Below, in pieces: positions 1 to 8,502 of a stretch of DNA of 64,000 bases (the stretch's first letter is position 1; every line of letters starts with the position of its first letter). The notes beneath the pieces were generated by a model, which was not told the origin of the DNA, ran no database searches, and worked only from the letters and a program-made list of their open reading frames with translations. Location of the stretch: contig JBEKBS010000006.1 in NCBI GenBank assembly GCA_050015275.1, positions 67,147-131,146 on the forward strand, read 5' to 3'. This DNA is from DATKJS01 sp050015275 (GTDB lineage Bacteria > Acidobacteriota > Aminicenantia > Aminicenantales > Saccharicenantaceae). Position numbers and translations under genes: made by a program.

Positions 1-756
1 TACTGCTCGTCGAACCAGGAGGTCCTCGACACCGTTATCCAGGCCTTCAAAGTCTCCGAAGCGCTGATGATCCCCGCCATGGTCGTCCTCGACGCCTTCG
101 CCCTCTCCCATACCTACGAGGTCGTCGAGATCCCGGAACAGGAGAAGGTCGACAAGTACCTTCCGCCCTTCAAGCCGGCCATCCGCTTGACGCCGAGCGA
201 CCCCCACGCCTTCGGGGGGCTGACCGGGTCGGAACACTATTTCGAGCTGAGGTACAAGCTCCAGAAGGACATGGAAAAGGCCCCGGCCCTGATCGAGGAA
301 ACGGGCCGCGAATATGAAAAGATCTTCGGCCGTTACCTGGGCCTCGTCGACCCTTACCGGTGCGATGATGCCGAGTTCGTCTTCGTCACCTCGGGGACGG
401 CGGGATTCACGGCCCGCGTTGCCGTCGACGACCTCCGCAAGTCCGGGGTCAAGGCCGGGAACCTGCGGATCAAGGTCTTCCGCCCCTTCCCCTTCGCCAA
501 GGTCCGGGAGATCCTCCAAAAGGTCAGGAGGGCGACCGTGGTCGACCGGAACATCTCCTACGGCGCCCACGGCATCTTCTACCAGGAAGTGAAATCCGCG
601 CTCTACGGCGAGGCCGGCATGCCGCCCGTCTTCGGCTATATCACCGGGCTCGGAGGACGCGATATCACCGTTGACACGTTCAAGGAGGTCGCTGCCCACG
701 CCCTGGCCAAGGACAAGGCCGACGAAGAGATCGTCTGGATCGGAGTCAAGAAATGA
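1..756 (+). CDS. porA: Pyruvate:ferredoxin oxidoreductase alpha subunit, 3' part (5' truncated by window edge)
   Basis: The frame is open from base 1, so the gene begins outside the window and the first ATG at 67 is internal. The visible 251 codons look like the end of a PorA/2-oxoacid:acceptor oxidoreductase alpha chain: a pyrimidine-binding-domain tail ('FGGLTGSEHYFELR'), then the transketolase C-terminal-like domain ('VFVTSGTAGFTARVAVDDL', 'LRIKVFRPFP', 'VVDRNISYGAHG'). Its stop overlaps the start of the beta subunit (ATGA, 753-756), so the two are translationally coupled. The complex oxidatively decarboxylates pyruvate or a related 2-oxoacid to acyl-CoA and reduces ferredoxin in the cytoplasm. 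Gamma and delta subunits, if separate, must lie upstream. Substrate choice between pyruvate and another oxoacid cannot be fixed from this fragment. Confidence 0.88.
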   Translation, partial: YCSSNQEVLDTVIQAFKVSEALMIPAMVVLDAFALSHTYEVVEIPEQEKVDKYLPPFKPAIRLTPSDPHAFGGLTGSEHYFELRYKLQKDMEKAPALIEETGREYEKIFGRYLGLVDPYRCDDAEFVFVTSGTAGFTARVAVDDLRKSGVKAGNLRIKVFRPFPFAKVREILQKVRRATVVDRNISYGAHGIFYQEVKSALYGEAGMPPVFGYITGLGGRDITVDTFKEVAAHALAKDKADEEIVWIGVKK

Positions 757-1649
757 AAAAAGAAAAGAAGATGACCCTGACGCTCCCCGCGGATGAGCTG
801 ATGGCCTGCGGACACCTGGCCTGCCAGGGCTGCGGCGCGACCCTCGCCATGCGCTACATGCTCAAGGCGCTCGGCCAGAAGACCGCCCTCTGCATCCCCG
901 CCTGCTGCTGGGCGGTCATCGACGGTCCCTATCCCTATTCCTCCCTGGACGTCCCCATCTACCACTGCGCCTTCGAGACCGCCGCCTCCACGGCGACGGG
1001 CGTCAAGGCCGGGCTGGAGATGACGGGGGACACGGAGACGACGGTCGTCGCCTGGGCCGGGGACGGCGGGACGTTCGACATCGGCCTCCAGGCTCTGTCC
1101 GGGGCGGCCGAGAGGAACGAGGACATCATCTACGTCTGCTACGACAACGAAGCCTACATGAACACCGGCATCCAGCGGAGCTCCGCGACGCCCTACGGGG
1201 CCTGGACCACGACGACCCCGGTCAAGCATTTCAAGACCCGGCCGAAAAAGGACATCGTGGCCATCCTCGCGGCCCACCGCATCCCCTACATCGCGACCGC
1301 CAGCATTTCGCACCCGGAGGACTTCGTCAAGAAAATGACGAAGGCCAAGGGGATCAAGGGGACCCGCTTCTTCCACGTTTTCGCGCCGTGTCCGACGGGC
1401 TGGAAGAGCCGGCCCGACGACACCGTGAAGCTGGCCCGGATGGCCGTCCAGAACGCCTATTTCCCGCTCTTTGAGATCGAGGACGGCCTGAGGACGACCT
1501 TGAACTTGAAGCTCAAGGAGAAAAAGCCGGTCAACGACTACCTCCGGCTGCAGGGGAGATTCCGCCATTTGAACGAGGCCCAGATCGCGGAAGTCCAGGC
1601 CGAGGTTGACGCCCGTTGGGAGCGCCTCCTCAAGGGCTGCGGGGGCTGA
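753..1649 (+). CDS. porB: Pyruvate:ferredoxin oxidoreductase beta subunit (TPP-binding)
   Basis: This 298-aa protein has the PorB layout. An N-terminal cysteine cluster (CGHLACQGCG, residues 19-28) is typical of the [4Fe-4S] ligands of beta subunits. The ThDP/Mg site is GDGGTFDIG (about 103-111) followed by the YDNEAYMNTG element, a family hallmark. Further cysteines (CIPACC near 47-52 and APCPTGW in the C-terminal part) agree with PorB. It overlaps porA by 4 nt and is the last oxidoreductase subunit in the operon, since the next gene is a thioredoxin-like protein 140 bp downstream. It binds thiamine diphosphate, performs the decarboxylation and passes electrons to ferredoxin. A 2[4Fe-4S] ferredoxin gene at 9795-10043 could be an acceptor, but that link is inference. 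Confidence 0.9.
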   Translation: MKKEKKMTLTLPADELMACGHLACQGCGATLAMRYMLKALGQKTALCIPACCWAVIDGPYPYSSLDVPIYHCAFETAASTATGVKAGLEMTGDTETTVVAWAGDGGTFDIGLQALSGAAERNEDIIYVCYDNEAYMNTGIQRSSATPYGAWTTTTPVKHFKTRPKKDIVAILAAHRIPYIATASISHPEDFVKKMTKAKGIKGTRFFHVFAPCPTGWKSRPDDTVKLARMAVQNAYFPLFEIEDGLRTTLNLKLKEKKPVNDYLRLQGRFRHLNEAQIAEVQAEVDARWERLLKGCGG

Positions 1650-1788
1650 GCCGGCGCCCGGGTCCGGGCGCGGCTTTGCGGCCGGGCGCTCTTTGGCTTT
1701 TAATTCATATCGGATTTATCGAATTTCGGACGCCGGACCGTCCGGTCCCGGGCTGCCGATGGAAGGCCGGGAGGTCAAGGAGAAGAAG

Positions 1789-2283
1789 ATGCGAAGGTTC
1801 TTGATCGTTCTCGCGGCGGGAGCGCTCATCGCGGCCGGGGCGGCCGCCTGCGTCAGGGCCCAGGAAGAAAACGCGCCGGCACCCGATTTCTCGGTCAAGG
1901 ACCTCAGGGGAAACACGCTCACCCTGGCGTCCTATAAGGGTAAAGTCCTGGTCCTGAACTTCTGGGCCACATGGTGCCCTCCCTGCCGGGAGGAGATCCC
2001 CGATTTCATCGAAGCCTACAAGAGCCTGAACGTCCGGGGGCTCGAGATCCTGGGCCTTTCCGTCGACCGCATCCCCCCCGACAGGCTCCGCGAGTGGACC
2101 GAGAAGGCCCAGATGATCTATCCCGTCGCGGTGGCCACCGGGCAAATCCTCATGGATTACCAGCCGGGACAGTACATCCCGGCGACCATCATCATCGACA
2201 GGAAGGGCCGGATCCGCTACCGGACGTCCGGATCGATGGACAAAGACACTCTGGTCCGGCTCTTCAAGGAGTATTCGGATTAG
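1789..2283 (+). CDS. TlpA/ResA-like secreted thioredoxin-fold protein
   Basis: The open frame extends upstream to 1606, but ATG 1789 is preferred. It follows an AAGGAG-type ribosome binding site and begins a signal sequence (MRRFLIVLAAGALIAAGAAA). The cysteine at residue 21 might be a lipid-attachment cysteine, although the lipobox is not canonical. The mature part is a redoxin/TlpA domain: 'APDFSVKDLRGNTLTL', then 'LNFWATWCPPCREEIP' with the WCPPC active site (Cys63, Cys66), a 'GLSVD' strand and the cis-Pro region 'YIPATIIIDRKGRI'. At 164 aa it is a typical single-domain TlpA protein. Such proteins reduce disulfides in the periplasm, often for cytochrome c maturation. No cytochrome gene is adjacent, so the partner is unknown. 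Confidence 0.87.
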   Translation: MRRFLIVLAAGALIAAGAAACVRAQEENAPAPDFSVKDLRGNTLTLASYKGKVLVLNFWATWCPPCREEIPDFIEAYKSLNVRGLEILGLSVDRIPPDRLREWTEKAQMIYPVAVATGQILMDYQPGQYIPATIIIDRKGRIRYRTSGSMDKDTLVRLFKEYSD

Positions 2284-2382
2284 CCCAGGCCCCTTGGGCC
2301 GTCAGGCACGGCGGCCCGGGATGGCGCCCGAGGCCTCCAGGTCGGTGGGGTCGCGGTCGGGATGCCTCCTCTCCCGGAAGAT

Positions 2383-2411
2383 TTGACATCCTGCCACGAT
2401 CCTCTAATAAT
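2383..2411 (+). promoter_or_regulatory. Predicted sigma-70-type promoter of the KAS III gene
   Basis: TTGACA (2383-2388) is followed after 17 nt by AATAAT (2406-2411). The sequence downstream is AT-rich and an AAGGAG site lies just before ATG 2472, giving a leader of about 55 nt. Seen by eye only. Confidence 0.55.
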
Positions 2412-2471
2412 AAAAAGCCGCGAATGGTCTTTCGAAGTTGCGGACCTGAATAAAAAGGAGACGCTGACGCG

Positions 2472-3575
2472 ATGCATGTGAAGATCGCCGGCCTGGGAAA
2501 ATGCCTGCCGGGCACGGACGTCCCCGGCAGGATCGTGACAAACAAGGAGATCGTCAAGATTCTGCTGGCTCACGGAGCGACCAAGCCCGGCACCGGCCGG
2601 CCCTGGACGCCAGAGGAATTGAGCCCCCAGAAGATCACGGACCTGGTGGGGATCAAGGAGCGCCGCTGGGCGGCTGACGAAGTCAACACGTCCGACATGG
2701 CCCTGGTTGCGGCAGAGAACGCTCTACGGGAGGCCGGGATCGGTTGGGAGGACATCGGCGTCGTGGCCCTCGGCAGCTCGACGCCCGAAGCTCTTTTCCC
2801 GTCGACAGCGTGCCTGCTCCTCGACAAGGTCATCAAAAAAAAGATCGCGTCCGGCGAGTGGGAGGCTTCCGAAGCCAAGGGGAAGCTCCGGATCCAGGCC
2901 TTCGACATCCTGGCCGCCTGCACGAGCGGGCTCTATGCCATCGACATCGTCCGCAAATCGCTGCTTTTTTCCGAAACCCGCTACGAATACGGGCTGGCCA
3001 TCGGGGCAGATGTCCCCAGCCGCCTCCTGGACCTCAAGGACACCAACTCCGATTTGTGGGGGGACGGGGCGGCCGCCGCGGTCCTCAAGAGGACGGATGC
3101 GGAGAGGGGCATCCTGTGCAGCTTGACGGGGACGGACCCCTGGGCCGCGGACACGACCTTCAGCGTCGGGCAGGGCACCCGTAAGGACCAGATGGGCCTG
3201 CCCCCGAATTTCTATTTCAGGGGCCACGACGTCCAGAAGTTCGTCCTCAAGATCATCCCCGAGCTGATCGTGAAAACTCTTGAAACGGTCAACCAGGACC
3301 CGCGAACGTCCCGGACGATCCGCCTTGAAGACATCAGTCTCTTCTTCTGCCACCAGGCCAATTCCCGGATCTTCGAGTTCCCGGCAAAAAAGCTGGGCAT
3401 CCCCATGGAGAAGTTCTATGTCAACGTGGACCGCCGGGGCAACTGCTCATCGACATCGGTCCTCCTGGCCCTGTGCGAGGCCCTCGAGGAAGGACGGATG
3501 AAGAAGGGGGACCTGGTGATGCTCATCGGCTTCGGCGGCGGCCTGACCTGGGCTTCCATGCTCATCGAGTGGTGA
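2472..3575 (+). CDS. Beta-ketoacyl-ACP synthase III family protein (FabH-like)
   Basis: The 367-aa protein carries the full KAS III catalytic triad: Cys150 in 'DILAACTSGLYA', His294 in 'FFCHQANSRI' and Asn324 in 'VDRRGNCSSTS', plus the C-terminal 'IGFGGGLTWAS'. It is longer than housekeeping FabH (about 320 aa), with an insert near residues 35-50 and another near 120-135. FabH-type enzymes condense acyl-CoA with malonyl-ACP. Related paralogues make branched-chain, olefin, quinolone or natural-product precursors. No other fatty-acid gene is next to it, so it may be a specialised paralogue rather than the sole FabH. An AAGGAG site precedes the ATG and a good promoter lies at 2383-2411. Confidence 0.85.
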   Translation: MHVKIAGLGKCLPGTDVPGRIVTNKEIVKILLAHGATKPGTGRPWTPEELSPQKITDLVGIKERRWAADEVNTSDMALVAAENALREAGIGWEDIGVVALGSSTPEALFPSTACLLLDKVIKKKIASGEWEASEAKGKLRIQAFDILAACTSGLYAIDIVRKSLLFSETRYEYGLAIGADVPSRLLDLKDTNSDLWGDGAAAAVLKRTDAERGILCSLTGTDPWAADTTFSVGQGTRKDQMGLPPNFYFRGHDVQKFVLKIIPELIVKTLETVNQDPRTSRTIRLEDISLFFCHQANSRIFEFPAKKLGIPMEKFYVNVDRRGNCSSTSVLLALCEALEEGRMKKGDLVMLIGFGGGLTWASMLIEW

Positions 3576-3653
3576 CCACGACTTCTCACCCCGTCCCCGA
3601 CAAGCTCGAGCTCATCGGGAAAATTGACAACGCGCCCTGGATGAAATAAAACT

Positions 3654-4718
3654 ATGCCCGTGCGTCCAAGGTCCAGAACGAGCGGACTCCTCGCCGGCGC
3701 GGCCGGCCTCCAGGCCGCGCCCGACCTCGCCGAGGGGCTGCCCTACTGGCTCTTCTGGTTCCTCCTCTGCGTCATCCTCCTCCTCCTCGCCTTCATCTTC
3801 CTCCGGGACAAGGGCCTCCGCCGGAGAATGAGCGCGTTCCTGTCCGGGGCCCGGCGCCGGATGCTCCGGCTCCGGCTCCAGGCCAAGCTCAAGAAAGAGA
3901 CGGAAAAGAAGGCCGTCCTTTGGACGGAGCTCGGGAAAAAGGCCTGGAGCGAGGACGTGACGGCGGCCTGCATCGCCGACGATTGCCGGAGGCTGGCCGA
4001 GCTCGAGGACGAGATGCACGTCCACCAGATGACGTGGCACGAGGTCTATTCCAGGATCGAGGCCCTGGGCCGGGAGTTCGAGGAGACAGCCGGGCGATTC
4101 CGGGTCCTCATCAAGGAGCAGGAGGACGGCCGCAAGCCCTTCGAGGACGAACGGAGGGCCCGGGCAGCCAGGAAGTCGGAGATCCTGGATGCCATCGGCG
4201 GGGCCGCCTGGGAGATCGATTCGACCGAATCCCAGATCAAGGCCCTGGACCGGGAGGCGCGGTCGGTCGAAGACAACCCCAAGATGTCCGAGATCGACAA
4301 GGCGGGGAGGCTCAACAAGATCCAGGAGAAGGCCGCCGTTCTATCCGGCCGCATCAAGGCCCTCCAGGAAAAGGTGCCGATCCTCCATGATGAGCGGCAA
4401 GACCTCGAGAGGCGGCAGGCCGACTCCGAGGCCCGGATCGAAGTCTTCAACGGGAAGATCCGGGAGATCGAGGACGAGCAGAGGGTCGCCACCCGGAGCC
4501 ACGAGCGGGAGCTCCAGGACTGGTTGAAGAGGAAGGAGCGGGCCCAGGACAGGATCGTCGAGATCCAGCGGCTGATGGAGCCCATTTTCACGAGCATGGG
4601 AAAGGTCCTGGACGAGGCCCGGATCGACATGAACGACCTCACGGTCGTCTACTTCCAGATCGACGCCGTGAACAAGGCCATCCGCGAGCTCGGGGAACGG
4701 ATCGAGCACCTGCAATAA
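3654..4718 (+). CDS. Membrane-anchored coiled-coil protein of unknown function
   Basis: This 354-aa protein has one strong transmembrane segment (about residues 30-47, 'LPYWLFWFLLCVILLLLAF'). A basic stretch follows, then about 280 residues of charged heptad-like sequence rich in E, K, R, D and Q with almost no hydrophobic core, which predicts long coiled coils. I recognise no enzymatic motif. The start is uncertain: TTGACA (3624-3629) and a TAAAAC element (3647-3652) lie so close to ATG 3654 that transcription could begin at or just inside the annotated start, with an in-frame GTG at 3660. It sits between the KAS III gene and queH on the same strand. A structural or scaffold role at the inner membrane is the most that can be inferred. 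Confidence 0.6.
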   Translation: MPVRPRSRTSGLLAGAAGLQAAPDLAEGLPYWLFWFLLCVILLLLAFIFLRDKGLRRRMSAFLSGARRRMLRLRLQAKLKKETEKKAVLWTELGKKAWSEDVTAACIADDCRRLAELEDEMHVHQMTWHEVYSRIEALGREFEETAGRFRVLIKEQEDGRKPFEDERRARAARKSEILDAIGGAAWEIDSTESQIKALDREARSVEDNPKMSEIDKAGRLNKIQEKAAVLSGRIKALQEKVPILHDERQDLERRQADSEARIEVFNGKIREIEDEQRVATRSHERELQDWLKRKERAQDRIVEIQRLMEPIFTSMGKVLDEARIDMNDLTVVYFQIDAVNKAIRELGERIEHLQ

Positions 4719-4738
4719 GGTCGTCCCGCCCTTTATTA

Positions 4739-4760
4739 ATTCGGCCCGGCCGAATACAAT
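4739..4760 (+). promoter_or_regulatory. Predicted queH promoter with a 17-bp perfect palindrome upstream of the -10
   Basis: ATTCGGCC-C-GGCCGAAT (4739-4755) is a perfect palindrome abutting TACAAT (4755-4760). ATG 4767 lies 7 nt downstream of that -10 and has no Shine-Dalgarno, so the transcript may be leaderless. The -35 would fall near 4732, placing the palindrome in the spacer, a classic operator position. Confidence 0.4.
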
Positions 4761-4766
4761 AAACGC

Positions 4767-5324
4767 ATGGCGAAACCCAGGATCCTTGTTCATGTCTGCT
4801 GCGCCCCGGACGCGTTGTACGTTCTGCGGCTGCTCCAGGACGAATACGAGGTGGCGGGCTTTTTCACGAACTCCAACATCCACCCCGGTGAGGAATACGC
4901 TCTCCGGCTCGACGAGGCGCGGAAAGTGGCGGGGCTTCTCGCCGTCCCGCTCCTCGAGGACGGATACGACCCCGCGCGATGGCTGGCCCTGACCGAGAAA
5001 TTCAAGGCCGAGCCCGAGAAGGGGCGGCGGTGCGACGTCTGTTACGCCCTGAGGCTCCAGAGGACGGCCGAGACGGCGGCCCGGGAGGGCTTCGACGTCT
5101 TCGCGACCGTCATGAGCCTCAGCCCGTGGAAAAAGGCGGTGGTTCTCAACCGGATCGGACGCCAGTTCGGCAAAAGATACGGCGTCCGGTTCCTCGAAGC
5201 CGACTTCAAGAAAAAGGACGGTTTCAAGAAGAGCACCGACCTCAGCCGGAAGCACGGGCTTTACCGGCAGAGCTACTGCGGCTGTCTCTACAGCCGGAAT
5301 GCCCGGAAGGAAAGGGGCCTCTGA
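4767..5324 (+). CDS. queH: Epoxyqueuosine reductase QueH
   Basis: The 185-aa protein matches the QueH (DUF208) family along its full length. It has an N-terminal vicinal cysteine pair in 'ILVHVCCAPDA' (Cys11-Cys12), the 'GFFTNSNIHP' motif, a central 'RRCDVCYALRL' CxxC, 'FATVMSLSPWKK', and a C-terminal 'YRQSYCGCLYS' CxC. These cysteines bind the [4Fe-4S] and second metal site. QueH performs the last step of queuosine synthesis, reducing epoxyqueuosine in the anticodon wobble position of tRNA to queuosine, and is the non-cobalamin alternative to QueG. No other queuosine gene is in the window. The gene overlaps the longest hypF frame by 26 nt, so they may be cotranscribed. Confidence 0.9.
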   Translation: MAKPRILVHVCCAPDALYVLRLLQDEYEVAGFFTNSNIHPGEEYALRLDEARKVAGLLAVPLLEDGYDPARWLALTEKFKAEPEKGRRCDVCYALRLQRTAETAAREGFDVFATVMSLSPWKKAVVLNRIGRQFGKRYGVRFLEADFKKKDGFKKSTDLSRKHGLYRQSYCGCLYSRNARKERGL

Positions 5325-5337
5325 GCCCGGCGGCCCG

Positions 5338-7626
5338 ATGAGAGCGCGAAAGAGCGGAGCGACCCGGATCGTCGTCTTCGGCGTCGTCCAGGGGGTCGGG
5401 TTCAGACCCTTCGTCTTCAAGCTCGCCCGGCGTCTGAGGCTCAGGGGCTGGGTCAAGAATATCGGCAGCGGCGTCGAAATCCACGTCGAGGGAGGCTCGG
5501 CGGCCGCCCGGGAACGGTTCCTGGCCGACCTCAAAGAAAAACCTCCCCCTCTGGCCAGGATCGATAAGATCGAGGCCGGCCCGGCCCGGGCGGGGGCCAG
5601 CCGCGGCTTCACGATCCGCGGAACGAAGGCCGGCGGGAGCTTCGTCTTCATCTCCCCGGACATCGCCACATGCCCCGAGTGCCTCAAGGAAGTCCGGACC
5701 CCTGGCGAGCGCCGGTTCCATTATCCCTTCACCAACTGCACGAATTGCGGCCCGCGCTACACGATCGTCAAAGGCCTCCCCTATGACCGGCCCCGGACGA
5801 CCATGGCGGGATTTCCCATGTGCGAAGACTGTCGCAGGGAATACAACGACCCTCTCGACCGGAGGCACCATGCCCAGCCCATCGCCTGCCCCGTCTGCGG
5901 CCCGCGGGTGACCCTCCGCGATGCGGTGACGGGGAAGAAACTCACGGGCGGGATCGACGAGGCGGCCGACCACATCCGGAAGGGAAAGATCCTGGCCGTG
6001 AAAGGCCTCGGCGGCTTTCATCTCGTCTGCGACCCGTTCAACCGGAAGGCGGTTCTCCGGCTCCGCAGGATCAAGGACCGGGAGACAAAGCCCCTGGCCC
6101 TGATGGCCGGGGACCTCGCCGCCATCGAAACATACGCCCTTGCCGGCCCCGCCGAGCGCTGCCTCCTCCGATCGTCGCGACGGCCCATCGTCCTCCTCAA
6201 AAAGAAACGGGACCTCCCCCTCATCGCGCCGGGCCTGGACGAGGTCGGCTTCATGCTGCCGTACACGCCTCTCCACCATCTTCTTCTCGATCGCCTGGGC
6301 CTCATCGTCGCCACAAGCTCGAACAGCAAGGACGCGCCCATCATGAAAGACGAAGAGGAGGGGATCCGGCGCCTCTGCGACATCATCCTGACCCATGACC
6401 GGCCGATCGCGATGCGGGCCGACGACTCCGTCGTCAAGGTCGTATCGGGCGAGCCCGTCTTCGTCCGGAGGGCGCGCGGATACGTCCCCTATCCCCAGCC
6501 CGTTCCCGACGGCCTGAGGAGCGACGTCGCGCTCATCGCGCTCGGAGGCGAGCTCAAGGACACGGTCTCCGTCTACAAGAACGGCTATGTCGTCACGAGC
6601 CAGTTCCTGGGGGACCTCGACGACTACAGGAACTTCGGTTACTTCGAGGAGACCGTCGGCCACCTCCGGCGCCTTTTCGGGGTCGTGCCCAAGGCCGTCG
6701 TCACGGACCTTCACCCGGATTTCCGGACGAGCCGTTACGCCGCGAAAATGGGGATCCCCCACTACCGGGTCCAGCACCATTTCGCCCATGTCCTCGCCCC
6801 CCTGCTCGAGCACGGCGTGATGCCGGAGCAGAAGGTCCTGGGTGTGGCCTTCGACGGTTACGGTTACGGCGACGACGGTTCGGCCTGGGGTGGGGAGTTC
6901 CTCCTGGCCGACTACGAGGGCTACGAGCGGCTGGCCCGGTTCAAGCCCGTCCCCCTTCCGGGAGGTGACCTGGCGGCCCGGGAGCCTTGGCGGATGGCCC
7001 TGTCCTATCTCTCCGACGCCTTCGGCCCCGAGATCCCCGGCCTGGCCTCACTCCGGAGGATTAGCACGGCAAGAAAGGCCGCGGTCCTCGAAATGATCGG
7101 CCGCCGGGTCCGGAGCCCGCTTGCTTCGAGCTGCGGCCGGCTGTTCGACGCGGTCTCTTTCCTCTGTGGCACGGCCCCGGAGGAGATGGAATACGAGGCG
7201 GAGGCGGCCATGCGGTTCGAAGCGGCGGCCGGGGGCGCGACAGGGAAGGTCTATCCCTTGGATGTCCGCCGGCCGGAGGAGCCCGCCGGCCCGCTCGACA
7301 TTTCCTTCGCCCCGCTCATCCGGGCCGTCGTCCGCGATCTCCAAAAAGGGGTCCCGGTTTCCCGGATCTCGTCGGCCGTCCACGACACACTGGCCAGCCT
7401 CATCCTCACCGTCGCCCGGCGCGCCAGGAATCGCCACGGAACGGATACGGTCGTCCTGGCCGGAGGGGTTTTCCTCAATAGGAAGCTTCTGGAAAGGGCG
7501 GCCAAACAGCTTGCCCGGGCCAAGTTCCGGGTCCTCAGGCCGGTCCTTTATTCGCCGAACGACGAATCGCTCTCCCTGGGGCAGATCGCCTACGGGTTGG
7601 CCAAGTTCAAGAAATCAACCAGTTAA
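5338..7626 (+). CDS. hypF: Carbamoyltransferase HypF, hydrogenase maturation
   Basis: The domain order is that of HypF: an N-terminal acylphosphatase domain ('VVFGVVQGVGFRPF'), tandem zinc fingers ('CPECLKEV', 'CTNCGPRYTI', 'CEDCRREY', 'CPVCGPRV'), a YrdC-like domain ('GKILAVKGLGGFHLVCD'), and a Kae1-like domain with metal ligands ('YRVQHHFAHV', 'GVAFDGYGYGDDG', 'VVLAGGVFLNR'). HypF converts carbamoyl phosphate to a carbamoyl-adenylate and transfers it to HypE, building the CN ligands of [NiFe] hydrogenases. ATG 5338 is chosen; an in-frame ATG at 5299 would overlap queH by 26 nt. Neither has a strong ribosome binding site. Length is about 762 aa, normal for HypF. No other hyp or hydrogenase gene is in the window, so the substrate hydrogenase is encoded elsewhere. 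Confidence 0.93.
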   Translation: MRARKSGATRIVVFGVVQGVGFRPFVFKLARRLRLRGWVKNIGSGVEIHVEGGSAAARERFLADLKEKPPPLARIDKIEAGPARAGASRGFTIRGTKAGGSFVFISPDIATCPECLKEVRTPGERRFHYPFTNCTNCGPRYTIVKGLPYDRPRTTMAGFPMCEDCRREYNDPLDRRHHAQPIACPVCGPRVTLRDAVTGKKLTGGIDEAADHIRKGKILAVKGLGGFHLVCDPFNRKAVLRLRRIKDRETKPLALMAGDLAAIETYALAGPAERCLLRSSRRPIVLLKKKRDLPLIAPGLDEVGFMLPYTPLHHLLLDRLGLIVATSSNSKDAPIMKDEEEGIRRLCDIILTHDRPIAMRADDSVVKVVSGEPVFVRRARGYVPYPQPVPDGLRSDVALIALGGELKDTVSVYKNGYVVTSQFLGDLDDYRNFGYFEETVGHLRRLFGVVPKAVVTDLHPDFRTSRYAAKMGIPHYRVQHHFAHVLAPLLEHGVMPEQKVLGVAFDGYGYGDDGSAWGGEFLLADYEGYERLARFKPVPLPGGDLAAREPWRMALSYLSDAFGPEIPGLASLRRISTARKAAVLEMIGRRVRSPLASSCGRLFDAVSFLCGTAPEEMEYEAEAAMRFEAAAGGATGKVYPLDVRRPEEPAGPLDISFAPLIRAVVRDLQKGVPVSRISSAVHDTLASLILTVARRARNRHGTDTVVLAGGVFLNRKLLERAAKQLARAKFRVLRPVLYSPNDESLSLGQIAYGLAKFKKSTS

Positions 7627-7630
7627 TTAA

Positions 7631-7705
7631 TTCCGGTGACCCACAACTAAATACACTAAATAGAGATCTATCCTTATTTCGGTAATTAGTTGTATGTCAC
7701 CGAAA
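7631..7705. repeat. Imperfect 20-bp inverted repeat between convergent genes
   Basis: The left arm (7631-7650, ending GTGACCCACAACTAA) and right arm (7686-7705, TTAGTTGTATGTCACC plus GAAA) are complementary at 17 of 20 positions around a 35-nt AT-rich loop. It sits just after the hypF stop and before the stop of the opposite gene. It could be a bidirectional terminator or the remnant of a small inverted-repeat element; it lacks the usual GC stem plus T-tract. Confidence 0.55.
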
Positions 7706-7725
7706 TATGTGAGTGAGGGCCCATC

Positions 7726-8502
7726 CTAATTATCTCGCCCGCGGCCCGGCGTCCTTGCGACGTCGACCCTGACCCCGCCCACCAATGAAAGGACCCAATT
7801 CGAAACATTGGCCGCGACGAACCCCGCCGCACCGGCGACGGCGAAGCCGGCTAGGCCGCCCAGGAGCGTGAAGACGATGCCGCCGAGTAGCTTGCCCTGG
7901 ATATCGACGAAAAAGCCGGGCAGTCCGGAGACGACGCGGGGGAAGAGATTCGTGACCCCGACGATCAGGCCCAGGATGATCCCGGCGAAAAGGCCCAAGG
8001 CCCCGGAGAACCAGAAGAATGAAGACGGCCGCACGGCCTTGATGACCAGATGGGTCCCGGCCGGCTCCGGGCCGCTTGGGCCCGGAGCGGCATGCGCTCC
8101 CGTCGCGGCCGTCCGGGCGCCGATCTCGCAAACGGGGCAGGGCGAGCCGGGGTCTTCGAGCTTCGTGCCGCACTGCGGGCAGACCCGGTCCTCGCCGGCC
8201 ACCTTTTTCTGGCCGCCGCAGCGGGCGCAGGTCTCGGACTCGAGATCGTTCTCATATCCGCAGTAGATGCAAACGGCCTTGCGGTCGCCGAAGGAAGGCG
8301 GCTTGGCCTGGACCCAGTCGTTTCCTTCGAAATAATACCACTTGCCGCTCTGGGCGCCGATCATCCAGAAGCGGCCCTCGTCGTCCCTGATCCTGAGGGC
8401 CTTGAGAGAGTCGATGAACTCCCTCTGCGAGATCTTGCCCCGGCTGAACTTTTCCTTCAGCTCGCCGAGCGCGGCCTCGACTTCCCGGAATTGATCAGCC
8501 AT
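7726..8502 (-). CDS. Zinc-ribbon and membrane protein, unknown function
   Basis: The 258-aa protein starts with a helical region (residues 1-45), then a 'RFWMIGAQSGKWYYFEGNDW' segment resembling the short display domains found beside zinc ribbons in bacterial membrane proteins. Two zinc-ribbon-like pairs follow: CIYCG with CARCG (about 78-95), and CPQCG with CPVC (about 108-125). After a Pro/Gly/Ala linker there are two or three hydrophobic segments ('FFWFSGALGLFAGIILGLIVGV', 'GGIVFTLLGGLAGFAVAGAAG') predicted to span the membrane. The architecture, a cytosolic double zinc ribbon tethered to the membrane, suggests a regulatory or scaffolding role, but no specific function can be assigned. It is the last gene of a minus-strand group beginning near 11.6 kb. 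Confidence 0.65.
   Translation of the reverse strand: MADQFREVEAALGELKEKFSRGKISQREFIDSLKALRIRDDEGRFWMIGAQSGKWYYFEGNDWVQAKPPSFGDRKAVCIYCGYENDLESETCARCGGQKKVAGEDRVCPQCGTKLEDPGSPCPVCEIGARTAATGAHAAPGPSGPEPAGTHLVIKAVRPSSFFWFSGALGLFAGIILGLIVGVTNLFPRVVSGLPGFFVDIQGKLLGGIVFTLLGGLAGFAVAGAAGFVAANVSNWVLSLVGGVRVDVARTPGRGRDN

Noticed and set aside
636..1568. Long open frame on the minus strand across porB (310 codons)
   Set aside because: Shadow of a GC-rich gene: repetitive G/R/P-rich translation without motifs, and it contradicts the clear PorA/PorB reading on the other strand.
7660..7705. CRISPR-like repeats in AT-rich DNA
   Set aside because: Only one inverted pair, no regularly spaced direct repeats anywhere in the window.
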